This document shows positions 41,498 through 53,200 of a stretch of DNA of 64,000 nt, in pieces. The stretch is from Pallidibacillus pasinlerensis (GTDB taxonomy: Bacteria > Bacillota > Bacilli > Bacillales > Caldibacillaceae). Where the stretch lies: assembly GCF_009996845.1 (NCBI RefSeq), contig NZ_JAACYS010000001.1:47567-111566 (forward strand), read 5' to 3'. The notes under the pieces were generated by a model. The model was not told the DNA's origin, did no database searches, and saw only the letters and a list, made by a program, of their open reading frames with translations. Positions within the stretch are counted from its first letter, which is position 1. Each line of letters begins with the position of its first letter. Position numbers and translations under genes: made by a program.

Positions 41498-43171
41498 GTG
41501 TCAATTACAGTAATTGATGGAAATCGTTTTGCAGAAATGATTTTCCATGGGGCAAACAATTTGTCCAGAAATGCAGAATATGTTGATTCTTTAAACGTAT
41601 TCCCAGTCCCTGATGGTGATACAGGAACAAATATGAATTTATCCATTCAATCAGGTGCAAAGGAAGTCCGCAGAAATATACAACCACATGTAGGAAATGT
41701 CGGTAAGGCATTATCTAAAGGTTTGCTTATGGGTGCCCGTGGCAATTCCGGGGTAATCTTATCCCAATTATTCCGTGGTTTTGCAAAGTCAATCGAAGAT
41801 AAAGAAGTTCTTTATGTTGAAGATTTTGTTCAAGCATTAGATGCTGGGGTTAAAACTGCTTATAAAGCTGTAATGAAACCAGTTGAAGGAACAATTTTAA
41901 CCGTTGCTAAAGATGCTGCAAAAAAAGCGGTAGAAATTGGCAGCAAGACGAAAGATTTAACTGAATTAATGGAAGAAGTTGTTAAAGAAGCAAAGGCTTC
42001 ATTACAACGTACACCAGACTTGTTACCAGTATTAAAAGAAGTTGGTGTTGTTGATAGTGGTGGACAAGGTTTAGTATTTGTGTTTGAAGGATTTTTAGCA
42101 AATCTAAAAGGTGTACAATTAGACGAAATTGAAGCACCTGAAGTTTCTATGGAGCAATTAGTAAAACATGAACATCATAAAAGTGTTCAAAGTTTCATGG
42201 ATACAGAAGATATTAAATTTGGCTATTGTACCGAGTTTATGGTGAAATTCCAAGAAGATAAATTAAAAGAAAACCCATTTTCTGAAGACGAATTTAGAAA
42301 TGCATTAAGTGAAATTGGCGACTCATTATTAGTTATTGCTGATGATGAAGTTGTAAAAGTTCACGTACATACAGAACAACCTGGTAATGCCTTAAACTAT
42401 GGGCAACGGTTTGGTGAGTTGATTAATTTGAAAATTGAAAACATGCGTATGCAACATTCAAATATTTTAGAAGCTGACAAACAAGCGAGTGCACCAGCAC
42501 CTGCTAAAAAACGCTCTGAATATGGTATTATCACAGTTGCAATTGGGAGAGGAATAAGTGAATTATTCAAGAGCATCGGTGCCCAAGTTGTTATTGAAGG
42601 CGGTCAAACGATGAATCCGAGCACGGAAGATATCGTTAAGGCAATTGAAGAAGTAAATGCGGATAAAGTATTTGTACTTCCGAATAATAAAAATATTATT
42701 TTAGCAGCAGAACAAGCGAGAGATCTTGTGGAACAAGAAGTTGTTGTAATTCCTTCAAGAACTGTACCACAAGGTTTATCAGCTTTACTTGCGTTTAATC
42801 CAAGTTCCGATTTAAAACAAAATGAAGAGGCGATGTTAGAAGCCTTAAGTAATGTGAAAACGGGACAAGTTACTTATGCCATTCGTGATACAAATATTGA
42901 TGGATTAACGATTAATAAAGGCGACTTCATGGGAATAAAAGAAGGTGACATCGTCGTTTCAAATACTGATTTACTTTCTACTACAAAAGAATTATTGAAT
43001 CAATTGTTAGACGATGAAAGTGAAATTTTAACGATTATTAAAGGTGAAGAAACAACGGACGAGCAAGTTGAAGAAGTCGTTTCTTATGTAGAAGAACATT
43101 TTGAAGATGTAGAAGTCGAAGTACACGATGGTAAACAACCGCTATACAACTTTATCTTATCTGTAGAATAG
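41498..43171 (+). CDS. yloV: YloV, DhaL-domain protein (fatty acid kinase subunit FakA-like)
   Basis: This 557-residue protein has an N-terminal DhaL-type ATP-binding domain (about 1-200), with NVFPVPDGDTGTNMNLS and GARGNSGVILSQLFRGF. A central region and a C-terminal fold related to DegV follow (GIITVAIGRGISELF; VLPNNKNI). S. aureus FakA works with a FakB to phosphorylate exogenous fatty acids. No fakB lies beside it here. The start is GTG 41498 after AAGGAGG. A perfect terminator follows. Confidence 0.9.
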   Translation: MSITVIDGNRFAEMIFHGANNLSRNAEYVDSLNVFPVPDGDTGTNMNLSIQSGAKEVRRNIQPHVGNVGKALSKGLLMGARGNSGVILSQLFRGFAKSIEDKEVLYVEDFVQALDAGVKTAYKAVMKPVEGTILTVAKDAAKKAVEIGSKTKDLTELMEEVVKEAKASLQRTPDLLPVLKEVGVVDSGGQGLVFVFEGFLANLKGVQLDEIEAPEVSMEQLVKHEHHKSVQSFMDTEDIKFGYCTEFMVKFQEDKLKENPFSEDEFRNALSEIGDSLLVIADDEVVKVHVHTEQPGNALNYGQRFGELINLKIENMRMQHSNILEADKQASAPAPAKKRSEYGIITVAIGRGISELFKSIGAQVVIEGGQTMNPSTEDIVKAIEEVNADKVFVLPNNKNIILAAEQARDLVEQEVVVIPSRTVPQGLSALLAFNPSSDLKQNEEAMLEALSNVKTGQVTYAIRDTNIDGLTINKGDFMGIKEGDIVVSNTDLLSTTKELLNQLLDDESEILTIIKGEETTDEQVEEVVSYVEEHFEDVEVEVHDGKQPLYNFILSVE

Positions 43172-43204
43172 AAAAAAGGGCTGTCAAATGACAGCCCTTT
43201 TTAC
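43172..43204 (+). terminator. Terminator of yloU-yloV
   Basis: GGGCTGTC (43178-43185) pairs perfectly with GACAGCCC (43190-43197), followed by TTTTT. An A run in front makes it partly bidirectional. Confidence 0.9.
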
Positions 43205-43384
43205 ATATGCAAAAGAAATATTTTCAATAAATTCCCATTCATAATATAATAAGGTTGGAGTTTTATTTATATAACTGTATTTTATCAACAGAAATCCTAA
43301 AAAAGTTTGTGCTAAAAAATTACTTTTTTATTTTAAATAAAAATATAGATTTTAAGAACTAAAAAAATCAAGGAGTTAATTAAA

Positions 43385-45436
43385 TTGACTGAAGTGCTGA
43401 AACAACCGGTTACAGTAATACCTGGCATTGGAGAGGAAACGGCTAAATTATTTGAAGAACTTCAAGTTTATACTGTTGAAGACCTGTTACTATATTTGCC
43501 ATTTCGCTATGACGATAATCGTATTCGTGACTTAGCAGAAGTACAGCATGACGAGCGGGTTACTGTAGAAGGCGTTATTGTCAGCGTACCGACATTGCAA
43601 TATTTTGGTCGAAAAAAATCCCGCTTAACTGTAAAAGTAATGGTGGATCGATATGTAATTAACGCTGTGTTTTTTAATCAACCTTATTTAAAAAATAAAC
43701 TTCCGATGAATCAAGAAATTACATTAAACGGGAAATGGGACCGTTATCGTCAACAAATTACCGTTCAACAATTTAAAATTGGTCACGGAAATCAACCGCA
43801 TTCTGACTTCAGTCCCGTATACTCAGTGAAAGGTAATCTTACCGTTAATAGTTTACGAAAATTTATCACTGCAGCCTTCAAACAGTATGGACATGCGATT
43901 GAGGAGAACTTACCTGAGTTTTTACTTCAACAATATCGATTATATCCGAGAAGAGAAGCAATTCGCGCGATGCATTTCCCGAAAGATGCTCAAGACTTAA
44001 AACAAGGTCGTCGTCGGCTTGTATATGAGGAATTTTTACATTTCCAATTAAAAATTCAAGCTTTAAGGAAATTCCAGCGGGAAAATTCTGGAGGTGTGCT
44101 AATTCAGTATGATAATGAAGCATTAAAAAAATTTATAGCCAACCTTCCATTTCCGCTTACAAATGCTCAAAAACGTGTTCTTGCTGAGATTTTAAGAGAT
44201 TTAAAGTCCCCTTATCGTATGAATCGGTTATTACAAGGGGATGTTGGATCTGGTAAAACGGTAGTCGCCGCCATAAGCTTATATGCAGCAGTAACAGCTG
44301 GTTATCAAGGTGCTCTTATGGTACCAACGGAAATTTTAGCCGAACAACATGCGGAAAGCTTAATGAACATGTTTAAACCTTTTGATGTCGAAGTCGCATT
44401 ACTTACGGGGTCAACAAAGAAAAAAGAACGTACAGCTATCCTAGAAGGGCTACAAGACGGCTCTATTCCTATTGTTATTGGTACCCATGCATTAATTCAA
44501 GATGATGTTAATTTTGCAAAACTAGGATTAGTTATAACTGATGAACAACATCGATTTGGTGTTGAACAGCGGCGCGTGCTAAGGGAAAAGGGAGAAAATC
44601 CGAATACATTATTTATGACGGCAACGCCAATTCCGAGAACGTTAGCAATAACGGCCTTCGGTGAAATGGATGTTTCCATCATTAACGAAATGCCTGCAGG
44701 TAGAAAGGAAATTAAAACATATTGGGCAAAACCGCAAAGTTTAGAACGGGTATTACAAATGATGGAAAAAGAATTACAAGCAGGTAGACAAGCCTATGTT
44801 ATTTGTCCGTTAATAGAAGAATCTGAAAAGCTTGATGTGCAAAATACCATTGATGTATATAATCAACTTGTACATTATTTTGGCGAACGTTTTCAAGTAG
44901 GCTTGATGCACGGACGACTCCATAGCGATGAAAAAGAGCAAGTGATGAAGGAGTTTAGTGAAAATAAAGTTCAAGTTCTCGTTTCTACAACGGTTGTTGA
45001 GGTCGGTGTAAACGTACCGAATGCAACAATGATGGTTATTTATGATGCGGAAAGGTTTGGACTTGCCCAACTTCATCAATTAAGAGGTCGGGTAGGTCGT
45101 GGTGAGCATCAATCATACTGTGTTTTACTCGCAGATCCAAAATCAGAAGTCGGGAAAGAAAGAATGCGCATAATGACGGAAACAAACTATGGCTTCGTGT
45201 TAAGTGAACGGGATTTAGAATTGCGAGGTCCCGGTGACTTTTTTGGCAGAAAACAAAGTGGTCTTCCTGAATTTAAAGTGGCAGATATGGTACATGATTA
45301 TCGTGCTTTGGAAACAGCGAGACAGGATGCTGAAAAATTTATTCATTCTGAGGAATTTTGGAAAGATGATGAGTTTGCACATTTACGAAATTATATACTA
45401 GAATCAGGGGTACTTAACGGTGAAAAGCTAGATTAA
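43385..45436 (+). CDS. recG: ATP-dependent DNA helicase RecG
   Basis: RecG drives branch migration and regression of stalled forks. The 683-residue protein has an N-terminal wedge/OB domain (about 60-160). The Walker A motif is GDVGSGKTVVA at about 285. Other helicase motifs are DEQHRFGVEQR, FMTATPIPRT, LVSTTVVEVGVNVPNA and QLRGRVGRG. The start is TTG 43385 after AAGGAG. In B. subtilis sdaAB and sdaAA lie between yloV and recG; they are not here. Confidence 0.97.
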   Translation: MTEVLKQPVTVIPGIGEETAKLFEELQVYTVEDLLLYLPFRYDDNRIRDLAEVQHDERVTVEGVIVSVPTLQYFGRKKSRLTVKVMVDRYVINAVFFNQPYLKNKLPMNQEITLNGKWDRYRQQITVQQFKIGHGNQPHSDFSPVYSVKGNLTVNSLRKFITAAFKQYGHAIEENLPEFLLQQYRLYPRREAIRAMHFPKDAQDLKQGRRRLVYEEFLHFQLKIQALRKFQRENSGGVLIQYDNEALKKFIANLPFPLTNAQKRVLAEILRDLKSPYRMNRLLQGDVGSGKTVVAAISLYAAVTAGYQGALMVPTEILAEQHAESLMNMFKPFDVEVALLTGSTKKKERTAILEGLQDGSIPIVIGTHALIQDDVNFAKLGLVITDEQHRFGVEQRRVLREKGENPNTLFMTATPIPRTLAITAFGEMDVSIINEMPAGRKEIKTYWAKPQSLERVLQMMEKELQAGRQAYVICPLIEESEKLDVQNTIDVYNQLVHYFGERFQVGLMHGRLHSDEKEQVMKEFSENKVQVLVSTTVVEVGVNVPNATMMVIYDAERFGLAQLHQLRGRVGRGEHQSYCVLLADPKSEVGKERMRIMTETNYGFVLSERDLELRGPGDFFGRKQSGLPEFKVADMVHDYRALETARQDAEKFIHSEEFWKDDEFAHLRNYILESGVLNGEKLD

Positions 45437-45492
45437 ATTCATATATTTCCTGTAAAAGAACAAAATGAAAAGGAAAGAATAAAAAGTTTTCC

Positions 45493-45521
45493 TTGCATTA
45501 GAAATATAGGTTATATATACT
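45493..45521 (+). promoter_or_regulatory. Sigma-A promoter of the fapR operon
   Basis: TTGCAT (45493-45498), 17 bases, TATACT (45516-45521). The FapR operator starts five bases later. Confidence 0.8.
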
Positions 45522-45525
45522 ACTG

Positions 45526-45542
45526 TTAGTACCTAGTCATAA
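45526..45542 (+). promoter_or_regulatory. FapR operator
   Basis: TTAGTACCTAGTCATAA at 45526-45542 closely matches the known FapR site (TTAGTACC, then a two-fold-related TACTAA arm; here CATAA). It would cover the transcription start, so bound FapR should block the promoter. Malonyl-CoA releases FapR. Confidence 0.85.
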
Positions 45543-45557
45543 TGTGTAGGTGAAACT

Positions 45558-46139
45558 ATGAAACTAAGTAAAAAAGAACGGCAACAATTGCTTTATCAAA
45601 CTTTAAAAGATAATCCTTTTATTACAGATGAAGAGTTAGCCGAAAAATTTTCAGTTAGCATTCAAACGATTCGTTTAGATCGGTTGGAATTAAATATACC
45701 GGAATTAAGAGAAAGAATTAAAAATGTTGCACAACATAATTATTCTGAAAAAGTACGGTCCTTGCCAATTGATGAAGTTATTGGAGAAATTGTTGATATG
45801 GAGTTAGATCGCCATGCGATTTCCATACTTGATATAAAACCTGAACATGTTTTTAGTCGTAATAAAATTGCTCGGGGTCATCATCTATTTGCCCAAGCAA
45901 ACTCCTTAGCTGTTGCAGTTATTAACGATGAACTTGCTTTAACAGCTTCAAGTAATATACAATTTTTACGGCAAGTTAAATTAGGTGAGCGCGTCATTGC
46001 AAAGGCAAAAGTGACTGAACAAAACGGTCCGAAAGGTAGAACGATTGTTGTCGTCGAAAGTTTTGTCAATCAGGAACTTGTGTTTAAAGGTGAATTCTCA
46101 ATGTATCGCTCAAAAAATGAAAAGGTGGACAAGCAATGA
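45558..46139 (+). CDS. fapR: FapR, malonyl-CoA-responsive repressor of lipid synthesis
   Basis: FapR represses fatty-acid and phospholipid genes and is released by malonyl-CoA. The 193-residue protein has an N-terminal DeoR-like helix-turn-helix (about 15-45, [20 protein letters not shown]), a linker helix, and a hot-dog effector domain (about 75-188) with [21 protein letters not shown] 45558 follows GTAGGTG. It controls its own operon through the operator at 45526-45542. The stop overlaps plsX by four bases. Confidence 0.96.
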   Translation: MKLSKKERQQLLYQTLKDNPFITDEELAEKFSVSIQTIRLDRLELNIPELRERIKNVAQHNYSEKVRSLPIDEVIGEIVDMELDRHAISILDIKPEHVFSRNKIARGHHLFAQANSLAVAVINDELALTASSNIQFLRQVKLGERVIAKAKVTEQNGPKGRTIVVVESFVNQELVFKGEFSMYRSKNEKVDKQ

Positions 46140-47119
46140 AAATAACTATCGATGCTATGGGGGGCGACAATGCACCAGAGGCAGTTGTTCAAGGTGCAAT
46201 GAAAGCTGTTGAAAATTTCCCCGATTTATCCATCACATTAGTTGGAAATGAACAAGAAATTAAAAAATACTTAAATAAACATGATCGAATTTCTATCATA
46301 CATACTGATGTTGTTATTACAGGTGATGATGAACCGGTACGTGCGGTTCGGAGGAAAAAAGATGCTTCAATGGTAATCGCAGCCCAACAAGTAACAGACG
46401 GGATAAGCGATGCATGTATTTCTGCTGGAAATACTGGAGCTTTAATGGCGGCAGGCCTTTTTGTTGTCGGTCGAATTAAAGGTATCGAACGTCCAGCCCT
46501 TGCTCCAACTTTACCTACAATCGATGGTAAAGGTGTTTTATTACTAGATGTAGGAGCAAATGCTGATGCAAAACCGAAGCATTTATTACAAAATGCTTAT
46601 ATGGGAGCCGTATATTGCGAGAAAGTCCGCGGCATTAAAAATCCTCGGGTCGGTTTATTAAATATCGGTACTGAATCTCATAAAGGTAATGAACTGACAA
46701 AACAAGCTTATGAATTATTTGAAGAAGCAAACTTCAATTTTGTTGGTAATGTTGAAGCAAGGGACTTATTAGAAGGTGTTTGTGATGTTGCGGTAACAGA
46801 TGGCTTTACAGGAAATATGATCTTAAAAACCGTTGAAGGTACAGCAATGTCGATTGTAAAAATGTTAAAAGAAGTTTTAATGAGTAGCTTGAAAACGAAA
46901 ATGGCGGCCCTTGTCATTAAAAATGATTTAGCAACTTTAAAAAACAAAATGGACTACTCTGAATATGGTGGAGCATTACTATTCGGTTTAAAAGCACCAG
47001 TCGTAAAAGCTCACGGTTCATCGGACTCCCAAGCGATATTCTCAGCAATTCGTCAAGCACGGGATATGGTAATTGGGGAAGTACCGCAAAAAATTACTGA
47101 AGCGATTGAGGAAAAATAG
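46136..47119 (+). CDS. plsX: Phosphate acyltransferase PlsX
   Basis: PlsX makes acyl-phosphate from acyl-ACP, the first step toward phosphatidic acid with PlsY. The 327-residue protein has [11 protein letters not shown] near the start, then [36 protein letters not shown] and [13 protein letters not shown]. The ATG overlaps the fapR stop (ATGA). Membrane association in relatives is peripheral, and I see no transmembrane segment. Confidence 0.96.
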   Translation: MKITIDAMGGDNAPEAVVQGAMKAVENFPDLSITLVGNEQEIKKYLNKHDRISIIHTDVVITGDDEPVRAVRRKKDASMVIAAQQVTDGISDACISAGNTGALMAAGLFVVGRIKGIERPALAPTLPTIDGKGVLLLDVGANADAKPKHLLQNAYMGAVYCEKVRGIKNPRVGLLNIGTESHKGNELTKQAYELFEEANFNFVGNVEARDLLEGVCDVAVTDGFTGNMILKTVEGTAMSIVKMLKEVLMSSLKTKMAALVIKNDLATLKNKMDYSEYGGALLFGLKAPVVKAHGSSDSQAIFSAIRQARDMVIGEVPQKITEAIEEK

Positions 47120-47153
47120 TCGCTCACACAAATGTATAGAAAGGAGCACGTTT

Positions 47154-48098
47154 ATGAGTAAAATCGCTTTTCTTTTTCCAGGTCAAGGTTCTCAATCCGT
47201 TGGAATGGGACAAGACTTAGCAGAAAAATATGAAGAAGTAAAAAATATTTTCAATGAAGCAGATCAGGCTCTAAATGATTCATTATCGGAATTAATACAA
47301 AACGGTCCGCAAGAAACATTAACTCTTACAACGAATGCACAGCCGGCACTTTTAACTACATCAATCGCTGTTTTACAAAAGGTAAAAGAATTCAATATTA
47401 AAGCAGATTATGTAGCTGGTCATAGTTTAGGTGAGTATACTGCACTAGTAGCAGCTGGTTCCCTTGAATTCCGCGATGCTGTACAAATTGTACGCAAGCG
47501 CGGTGAATTTATGGAAGCTGCGGTACCGAATGGTCAAGGTTCAATGGCAGCCATATTAGGTATGGATGCGGAAAAGTTAACGGAAATAACTGACCAAGTT
47601 ACAGAAACGGTAAGCTCTGTTCAACTTGCCAACTTAAACTGTCCAGGTCAAATTGTCATTTCTGGTACAAAAGAAGGCGTAGAAAAAGCTTGCGAATTAG
47701 CGAAGGAAAATGGGGCAAGACGTGCCATTCCGTTAGAAGTTAGCGGTCCTTTCCATTCCCGTTTAATGGAGCCTGCATCACAAAAATTAGATGAAGTTTT
47801 ACAAAACCATTCGATTGTAGATGCAAAAATTCCTGTTATTTCTAACGTGACGGCAGAACCTGTTACCGATGCTGATCAAATTAAAGATTTATTAATTAAG
47901 CAATTGTATTCTCCTGTCCGTTGGGAAGATTCAATTAAAACAATGATTGATTTAGGTGTCGACACATTTATTGAAATCGGACCTGGAAAAGTGTTAACGG
48001 GCTTAGTACGAAAAATTGATCGTAAAGTAAAAACATATAACATTTTTGATGAAGATAGTCTAAATAAGACTGTTGAACAGTTAAGAGGTGACAAATAA
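47154..48098 (+). CDS. fabD: Malonyl-CoA:ACP transacylase FabD
   Basis: FabD loads malonyl groups on ACP. The 314-residue enzyme has [14 protein letters not shown] at the N-terminus, the nucleophile Ser91 in [10 protein letters not shown], and the catalytic His in [11 protein letters not shown] 47154 is chosen since AAAGGAG lies just upstream and the upstream in-frame codons overlap plsX. The stop shares a base with the fabG start. Confidence 0.96.
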   Translation: MSKIAFLFPGQGSQSVGMGQDLAEKYEEVKNIFNEADQALNDSLSELIQNGPQETLTLTTNAQPALLTTSIAVLQKVKEFNIKADYVAGHSLGEYTALVAAGSLEFRDAVQIVRKRGEFMEAAVPNGQGSMAAILGMDAEKLTEITDQVTETVSSVQLANLNCPGQIVISGTKEGVEKACELAKENGARRAIPLEVSGPFHSRLMEPASQKLDEVLQNHSIVDAKIPVISNVTAEPVTDADQIKDLLIKQLYSPVRWEDSIKTMIDLGVDTFIEIGPGKVLTGLVRKIDRKVKTYNIFDEDSLNKTVEQLRGDK

Positions 48099-48841
48099 TG
48101 ATGTTTGAAGGTAAAGTAGCCTTAGTTACTGGTGCCTCTAGAGGAATCGGTAGAGAGATTGCCCTTGAACTTGCAAGAAATGGCGCAAATGTCGTTGTTA
48201 ACTTTGCTGGTAATGTAGAGAAGGCAAATGAAGTTGTTGAAGAAATTAAAGGACTTGGTCGCGAAAGTATTGCTATTCAAGCAAACGTGGCAAATAGTGA
48301 AGACGTTGATCGTTTAGTAAAGGAAACGATTGAACATTTTGGTGCATTACATATTTTAGTAAATAATGCCGGTATTACACGTGATAATTTACTAATGCGT
48401 ATGAAAGAAGATGACTGGGATGCTGTCATCAATACGAATCTAAAAAGTGTTTTCTTATTAACAAAAGCTGTAACTAGACAAATGATGAGACAACGTTACG
48501 GTCGTATTGTAAATATTTCTTCCATCGTTGGAGTTAGTGGTAATGCTGGACAAGCGAACTATGTGTCAGCTAAAGCCGGTGTTATCGGATTAACAAAAAC
48601 AACTGCCAAAGAATTAGCATCACGGAATATTACAGTAAATGCAGTAGCCCCTGGTTATATTGCAACAGATATGACGGATCAACTATCCGATGATGTAAAA
48701 GAAGAATTATTTAAATTAATTCCTTTAGCAAGACTTGGTGAACCGAAGGATATTGCTAAAGCTGTGAAATTTTTAGCTTCAGATGATGCTGAATATATTA
48801 CAGGCCAAACAATCCATGTTAATGGCGGTATGTATATGTAA
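48098..48841 (+). CDS. fabG: 3-oxoacyl-ACP reductase FabG
   Basis: FabG reduces 3-ketoacyl-ACP with NADPH. The 247-residue short-chain dehydrogenase has the cofactor motif [10 protein letters not shown] (11-20), NNAG (89-92), and the catalytic set of Ser142 with Tyr155 and Lys159 in YVSAK. ATG 48098 overlaps the fabD stop; ATG 48101 directly follows and is equally possible. Confidence 0.97.
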   Translation: MMFEGKVALVTGASRGIGREIALELARNGANVVVNFAGNVEKANEVVEEIKGLGRESIAIQANVANSEDVDRLVKETIEHFGALHILVNNAGITRDNLLMRMKEDDWDAVINTNLKSVFLLTKAVTRQMMRQRYGRIVNISSIVGVSGNAGQANYVSAKAGVIGLTKTTAKELASRNITVNAVAPGYIATDMTDQLSDDVKEELFKLIPLARLGEPKDIAKAVKFLASDDAEYITGQTIHVNGGMYM

Positions 48842-48868
48842 GTATCTACATAAGTAGAAAAGAACTAC

Positions 48869-48896
48869 TTGAAAATAATGGATAATAAGTTAAAAT
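48869..48896 (+). promoter_or_regulatory. Possible promoter of acpP
   Basis: TTGAAA (48869-48874), 16 bases, TAAAAT (48891-48896), 40 bases before the acpP start. ACP is needed in large amounts, so an extra promoter is plausible. Confidence 0.4.
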
Positions 48897-48935
48897 AATC
48901 TATACTTGTACTTACACTTGAGGGGAGGTGAACTC

Positions 48936-49175
48936 ATGAGCAACGTATTAGAACGTGTTACAAAAATTATTGTTGATCGTTTAGACGTAGAAGAATCTAA
49001 AGTAACACCTGAAGCAACTTTCAAAGATGATTTAGGTGCTGATTCTCTTGATGTGGTAGAATTAGTTATGGAATTAGAAGACGAATTCGATCTTCAATTC
49101 TCAGATGAAGATTCTGAAAAAATCGTTACAGTAGGAGATGCTGTATCTTACATAGAAAGCCAACTAAACGACTAA
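48936..49175 (+). CDS. acpP: Acyl carrier protein
   Basis: ACP carries growing acyl chains on a 4'-phosphopantetheine attached to Ser37 in [11 protein letters not shown]. The 79-residue product is acidic and helical, as usual. ATG 48936 is preferred because it follows the strong site GGGGAGGTG and gives the normal N-terminus; a frame opening at 48906 would run through that site. It is the last gene of the fapR operon. Confidence 0.97.
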   Translation: MSNVLERVTKIIVDRLDVEESKVTPEATFKDDLGADSLDVVELVMELEDEFDLQFSDEDSEKIVTVGDAVSYIESQLND

Positions 49176-49477
49176 CTTCAACCGGTAAAGTAACAGAATT
49201 TACTTTTACCAACTTTTACGAAAACACTTCACTTTTATAGTGAGGTGTTTTCTTTAACTTTATAGGCTATATTAAAAAATATATAGGAAGGCAACATTTT
49301 TTCGGATGATAATAATATTATGTAAACTAAATCACTTAACTCTCCTTAAATTCTGCAAAAAAATAGTACAACACCTTTAAAATCCCCCACAATGGAAACA
49401 CTAGAATCGAAAAAATACTTTCCAAAATGGTATTTTTAGTCTAAACTTGATTTGTATATTACAAGAGGTGTGTATAA
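49176..49477. other. Gap between acpP and rnc
   Basis: This 302-base gap holds the acpP terminator (49221-49255) and a second hairpin, AAAATAC (near 49411) with GTATTTT (near 49429), about 45 bases before rnc. I see no gene. Confidence 0.6.
49221..49255 (+). terminator. Terminator of the fapR-acpP operon
   Basis: AAAACACTTCACT (49221-49233) pairs with AGTGAGGTGTTTT (49239-49251), then CTTT. It has one G-T pair. Confidence 0.85.
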
Positions 49478-50230
49478 ATGACAAACATGAAGCGATCGAA
49501 ATTTACGCATCGTGCGTATAAAGATAAAAGATTTGAAAAGTTCCAAGAAAAAATTAATATAAAATTTACGAATGAATCATTATTAATTCAGGCTTTTACC
49601 CATTCATCGTATGTGAATGAGCATCGAAAAAAACACCAACAAGATAATGAAAGATTAGAGTTTCTTGGTGACGCTGTTTTGGAATTAACAATTTCACATT
49701 TTCTTTTTACTCATTATCCGACAATGGAAGAAGGAGAATTAACAAAGTTACGGGCGGCGATCGTATGTGAACCGGCCTTAGTTTCCTTTGCCCAAGAACT
49801 TGGATTTAGTGAAATGTTGCGACTCGGAAAAGGTGAAGAGTTAACAGGCGGAAGACAAAGACCAGCATTGCTTGCAGATGCTTTCGAAGCATTTATCGGA
49901 GCAGTGTACTTAGATCAAGGTTTAGATCAAGTTGTCAGTTTCTTAGAAAAATATGTTTTTCCAAAAATATTAAAAGGTGCTTTTTCGCATGTGATGGATT
50001 TTAAAAGTCAGTTACAAGAACATGTGCAACGTTATAGTTTAGGAGCAGTTGAGTACATCATTATTGAAGAAAAAGGCCCTGCCCATAATCGCGAATTTGT
50101 TGCAGAAGTTAAAATTAATGGTAATGGCTATGGAACTGGTGTCGGAAGATCAAAGAAAGAGGCGGAACAGCAGGCAGCCCATATTGCTTTAACAAAATTA
50201 ATAGAAGAAAATTCAGAAAAAAAACTTTAG
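49478..50230 (+). CDS. rnc: Ribonuclease III
   Basis: RNase III cuts double-stranded RNA, including rRNA precursors and, in B. subtilis, the scRNA of the SRP. The 250-residue enzyme has the signature [13 protein letters not shown] in the catalytic domain and the second acidic site [15 protein letters not shown] dsRNA-binding domain covers about 175-243. ATG 49478 follows AGAGGTG. It precedes smc and ftsY as in Bacillus. Confidence 0.97.
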   Translation: MTNMKRSKFTHRAYKDKRFEKFQEKINIKFTNESLLIQAFTHSSYVNEHRKKHQQDNERLEFLGDAVLELTISHFLFTHYPTMEEGELTKLRAAIVCEPALVSFAQELGFSEMLRLGKGEELTGGRQRPALLADAFEAFIGAVYLDQGLDQVVSFLEKYVFPKILKGAFSHVMDFKSQLQEHVQRYSLGAVEYIIIEEKGPAHNREFVAEVKINGNGYGTGVGRSKKEAEQQAAHIALTKLIEENSEKKL

Positions 50231-50258
50231 AGTAATTTTTGGAGAAGGGAGGAACGTT

Positions 50259-53200
50259 ATGCTTCTCAAACGTTTAGAAATGGTCGGATTTAAATCTTTT
50301 GCTGAACGAACGGCAGTTGACTTTGTACCAGGAGTAACTGCCGTTGTTGGTCCGAACGGGAGTGGTAAAAGTAATGTGACCGATGCAGTACGTTGGGTAC
50401 TCGGTGAACAGTCAGCTAAGTCGTTACGTGGTGGTAAAATGGAAGATATTATTTTTGCCGGTAGTGATTCTCGAAAACCGTTGAATTTTGCTGAAGTTGC
50501 GATTACGTTAGATAATGAGGACCATTTTTTACCAATTGATTATAATGAAGTATGCATAATGCGTCGTGTTTATCGTTCAGGAGAAAGTGAATATTATATC
50601 AATAAACAACAATGTCGCTTAAAAGATATTGTTGATTTACTCATGGATTCAGGGTTAGGTCGAGATTCCTTTTCTATTATAAGCCAAGGTAGAGTAGATC
50701 AAATTTTAAATAGTAAACCAGAAGAACGCCGGGCGATTTTTGAAGAAGCAGCTGGTGTTTTAAAATATAAGACGCGTAAAAAGAAAGCAGAAGTTAAATT
50801 AGAAGAGACAGAAGAGAATTTATATCGAGTTCGTGATATCATTCATGAATTAGAAAGCCAAATCGAACCGTTACGAATTCAATCATCAATTGCCCAAGAT
50901 TATTTAGATAAAAAAGAAGAACTTGAAAAATATGAAGTAAGTTTATTAATTTATGAAATTGAACAGCTGCATACACAATGGGAAACATTAAAAAAGCAGT
51001 TAGAAGAAAATCGTGATAAAGAAATTGAATTATCGACACAAATTCAAAATAAAGAAGCCGAAATTCAACAATTACGTGATAAACAAACGGCTTTAGACGA
51101 ATCGATCGAACAACTCCAACAAGTTCTACTTGTTACGAGTGAAGAACTTGAAAAAATAGAAGGACGAAAAGAAGTACTAAAAGAGCGGAAGAAAAACTAT
51201 GAAAAAAATCGCAGTCAATTAGAACATGACATTCAACAAGATAAAGAAAAACTTGCTAATTTTGAAGTAGAAATTAATGATTTAAGTTCAAAACGAAAAG
51301 AAATTCAAGCTGTATTACAAGAAGATAAAAACCAATTAAAAGAGAAACAAAAACTACTTGAAGCTTATTCTGAAGATATTGAAGGGAAAATCGAATCATT
51401 AAAAGGGGATTATATTGAATTTTTAAATCAGCAAGCCATGATCAATAATGATATTCAACATCTTCAACAAAGAATACAGCAAATTCAAGTGAAGCGTAAA
51501 TCGTTAACAACTGATAATGATCGTTATATTCAGGAACGACATGAGATTCTTTCTGAAAAAGAAAGTTTGCAACAAAAAATTGATATTGTTCAAGAAAAAA
51601 TCGATCATATGATTCGTCAATACCGGGACGAACAAAAAAAGTTCGAACAATTACAAAATAAATATGATGCAGAAGAAAAAACGTACTATAAAGCTCTTCA
51701 ATTTGTGCAACAAGCAAAGCAACGGAAAGAATTGCTAGAAGAGATGGAAGACGAGTACGCCGGCTTTTATCAAGGTGTAAAAGAAGTACTTAAAGCACGA
51801 AATACACTTACTGGTATTGAAGGTGCAGTTGCTGAATTAATTCAAGTGGACAAGTCCTATTCTGTTGCGATTGATATTGCGTTAGGCGCTAGCCTTCAAC
51901 ATATCGTTGTAAAAAATGAAGAAGCTGCTAGAGCGGCGATTCAATTTTTAAAAACAAATCGTTCCGGGCGAGCAACCTTTTTACCGATGTCTGTTATTCA
52001 AGCAAAGGAAATACCTAGTCATTTAATTAATCAAATTCAAAACAATCCTGCTTTTATTGGAATTGCCGCTAATTTAGTGTCCTTTGATGGTAAATATGCA
52101 AATATTATTCATCATTTATTAGGTAACGTAATTGTTGCAAAAGATTTACAAGGTGCGAATGAACTTGCCCGTATGATACATTATCGGAATCGAATTGTTA
52201 CCCTTGACGGGGACGTTGTTAATCCTGGTGGTTCAATGACAGGTGGTGCAGCGAAACAAAAAACAAGCTCGCTATTAAGTCGTAAACAAGAATTAGACAC
52301 ATTACAAACGAAGCTTGTTGATATGGAAAATAAATGTATTGTATTAGAGAAAAACTTAAAGGATAAAAAGTTAGCATTAACGAATCAAGAGCAATTGATA
52401 GAGAAGTTAAAGCTTGAAGGTGAAGAACTTCGCAAGGATGAGTTAGAATTAAAAGATCAAATGAAAGATATTATGTGGAAAGAAAGTAATATAAATGAAA
52501 AACTTTCCCTATATGACGACGAAGAACAGGCATTACGTGAAGAGCAAGAAAGCTTGCAGACTAAAATAGAATTGAATGAACAACGAGTTCATGAAATTGC
52601 AGAAAATATTAAAGACATTGATTTAAAAATTCAAGAACTATCTAAAAAGAAAAATCTTGATCAATCGAAGAAATCGGAACTAATAGAACAAATAAACGAA
52701 TTGAAAATCGTAATCGCCAAAAAAGAAGAACAAGCAAACCATATAGTAAAACAATATTCTGATGTAAAAAAACGTTTTGATGAAACGAAAAAACAATTAC
52801 AACAAAATGAACAGGATCTCCAACTATTAATAGATGAAATGGAATCTCAAGATTCAGGCGAAAGTAAATTACAAAAGGAAGCTGAACAAAAATTAGCTGA
52901 TAAAAATCAAACAATTGATTTAATTGCCCATCGCCGAAAAGAGCGGTTGGAACTTCAGCAAACCCTTGAAGATCTCGAGCTTGAAACGAAAGAATTAAAG
53001 CGTCAGCATAAAGGTTTTTCAGAAATTGTCGCAGATGAAAATATTCAGCTCAATCGTTTAGACGTTGAGTTAGATAACCGGTTAAATGTTTTAAGAGATG
53101 AATATTTAATTACGTACGAAGGTGCGAAAGAAAAATACCCGTTAACCGTTCCTTATGAGGAAGCAAAACGGAAAGTTAAATTAATTAAGCTGGCGATTGA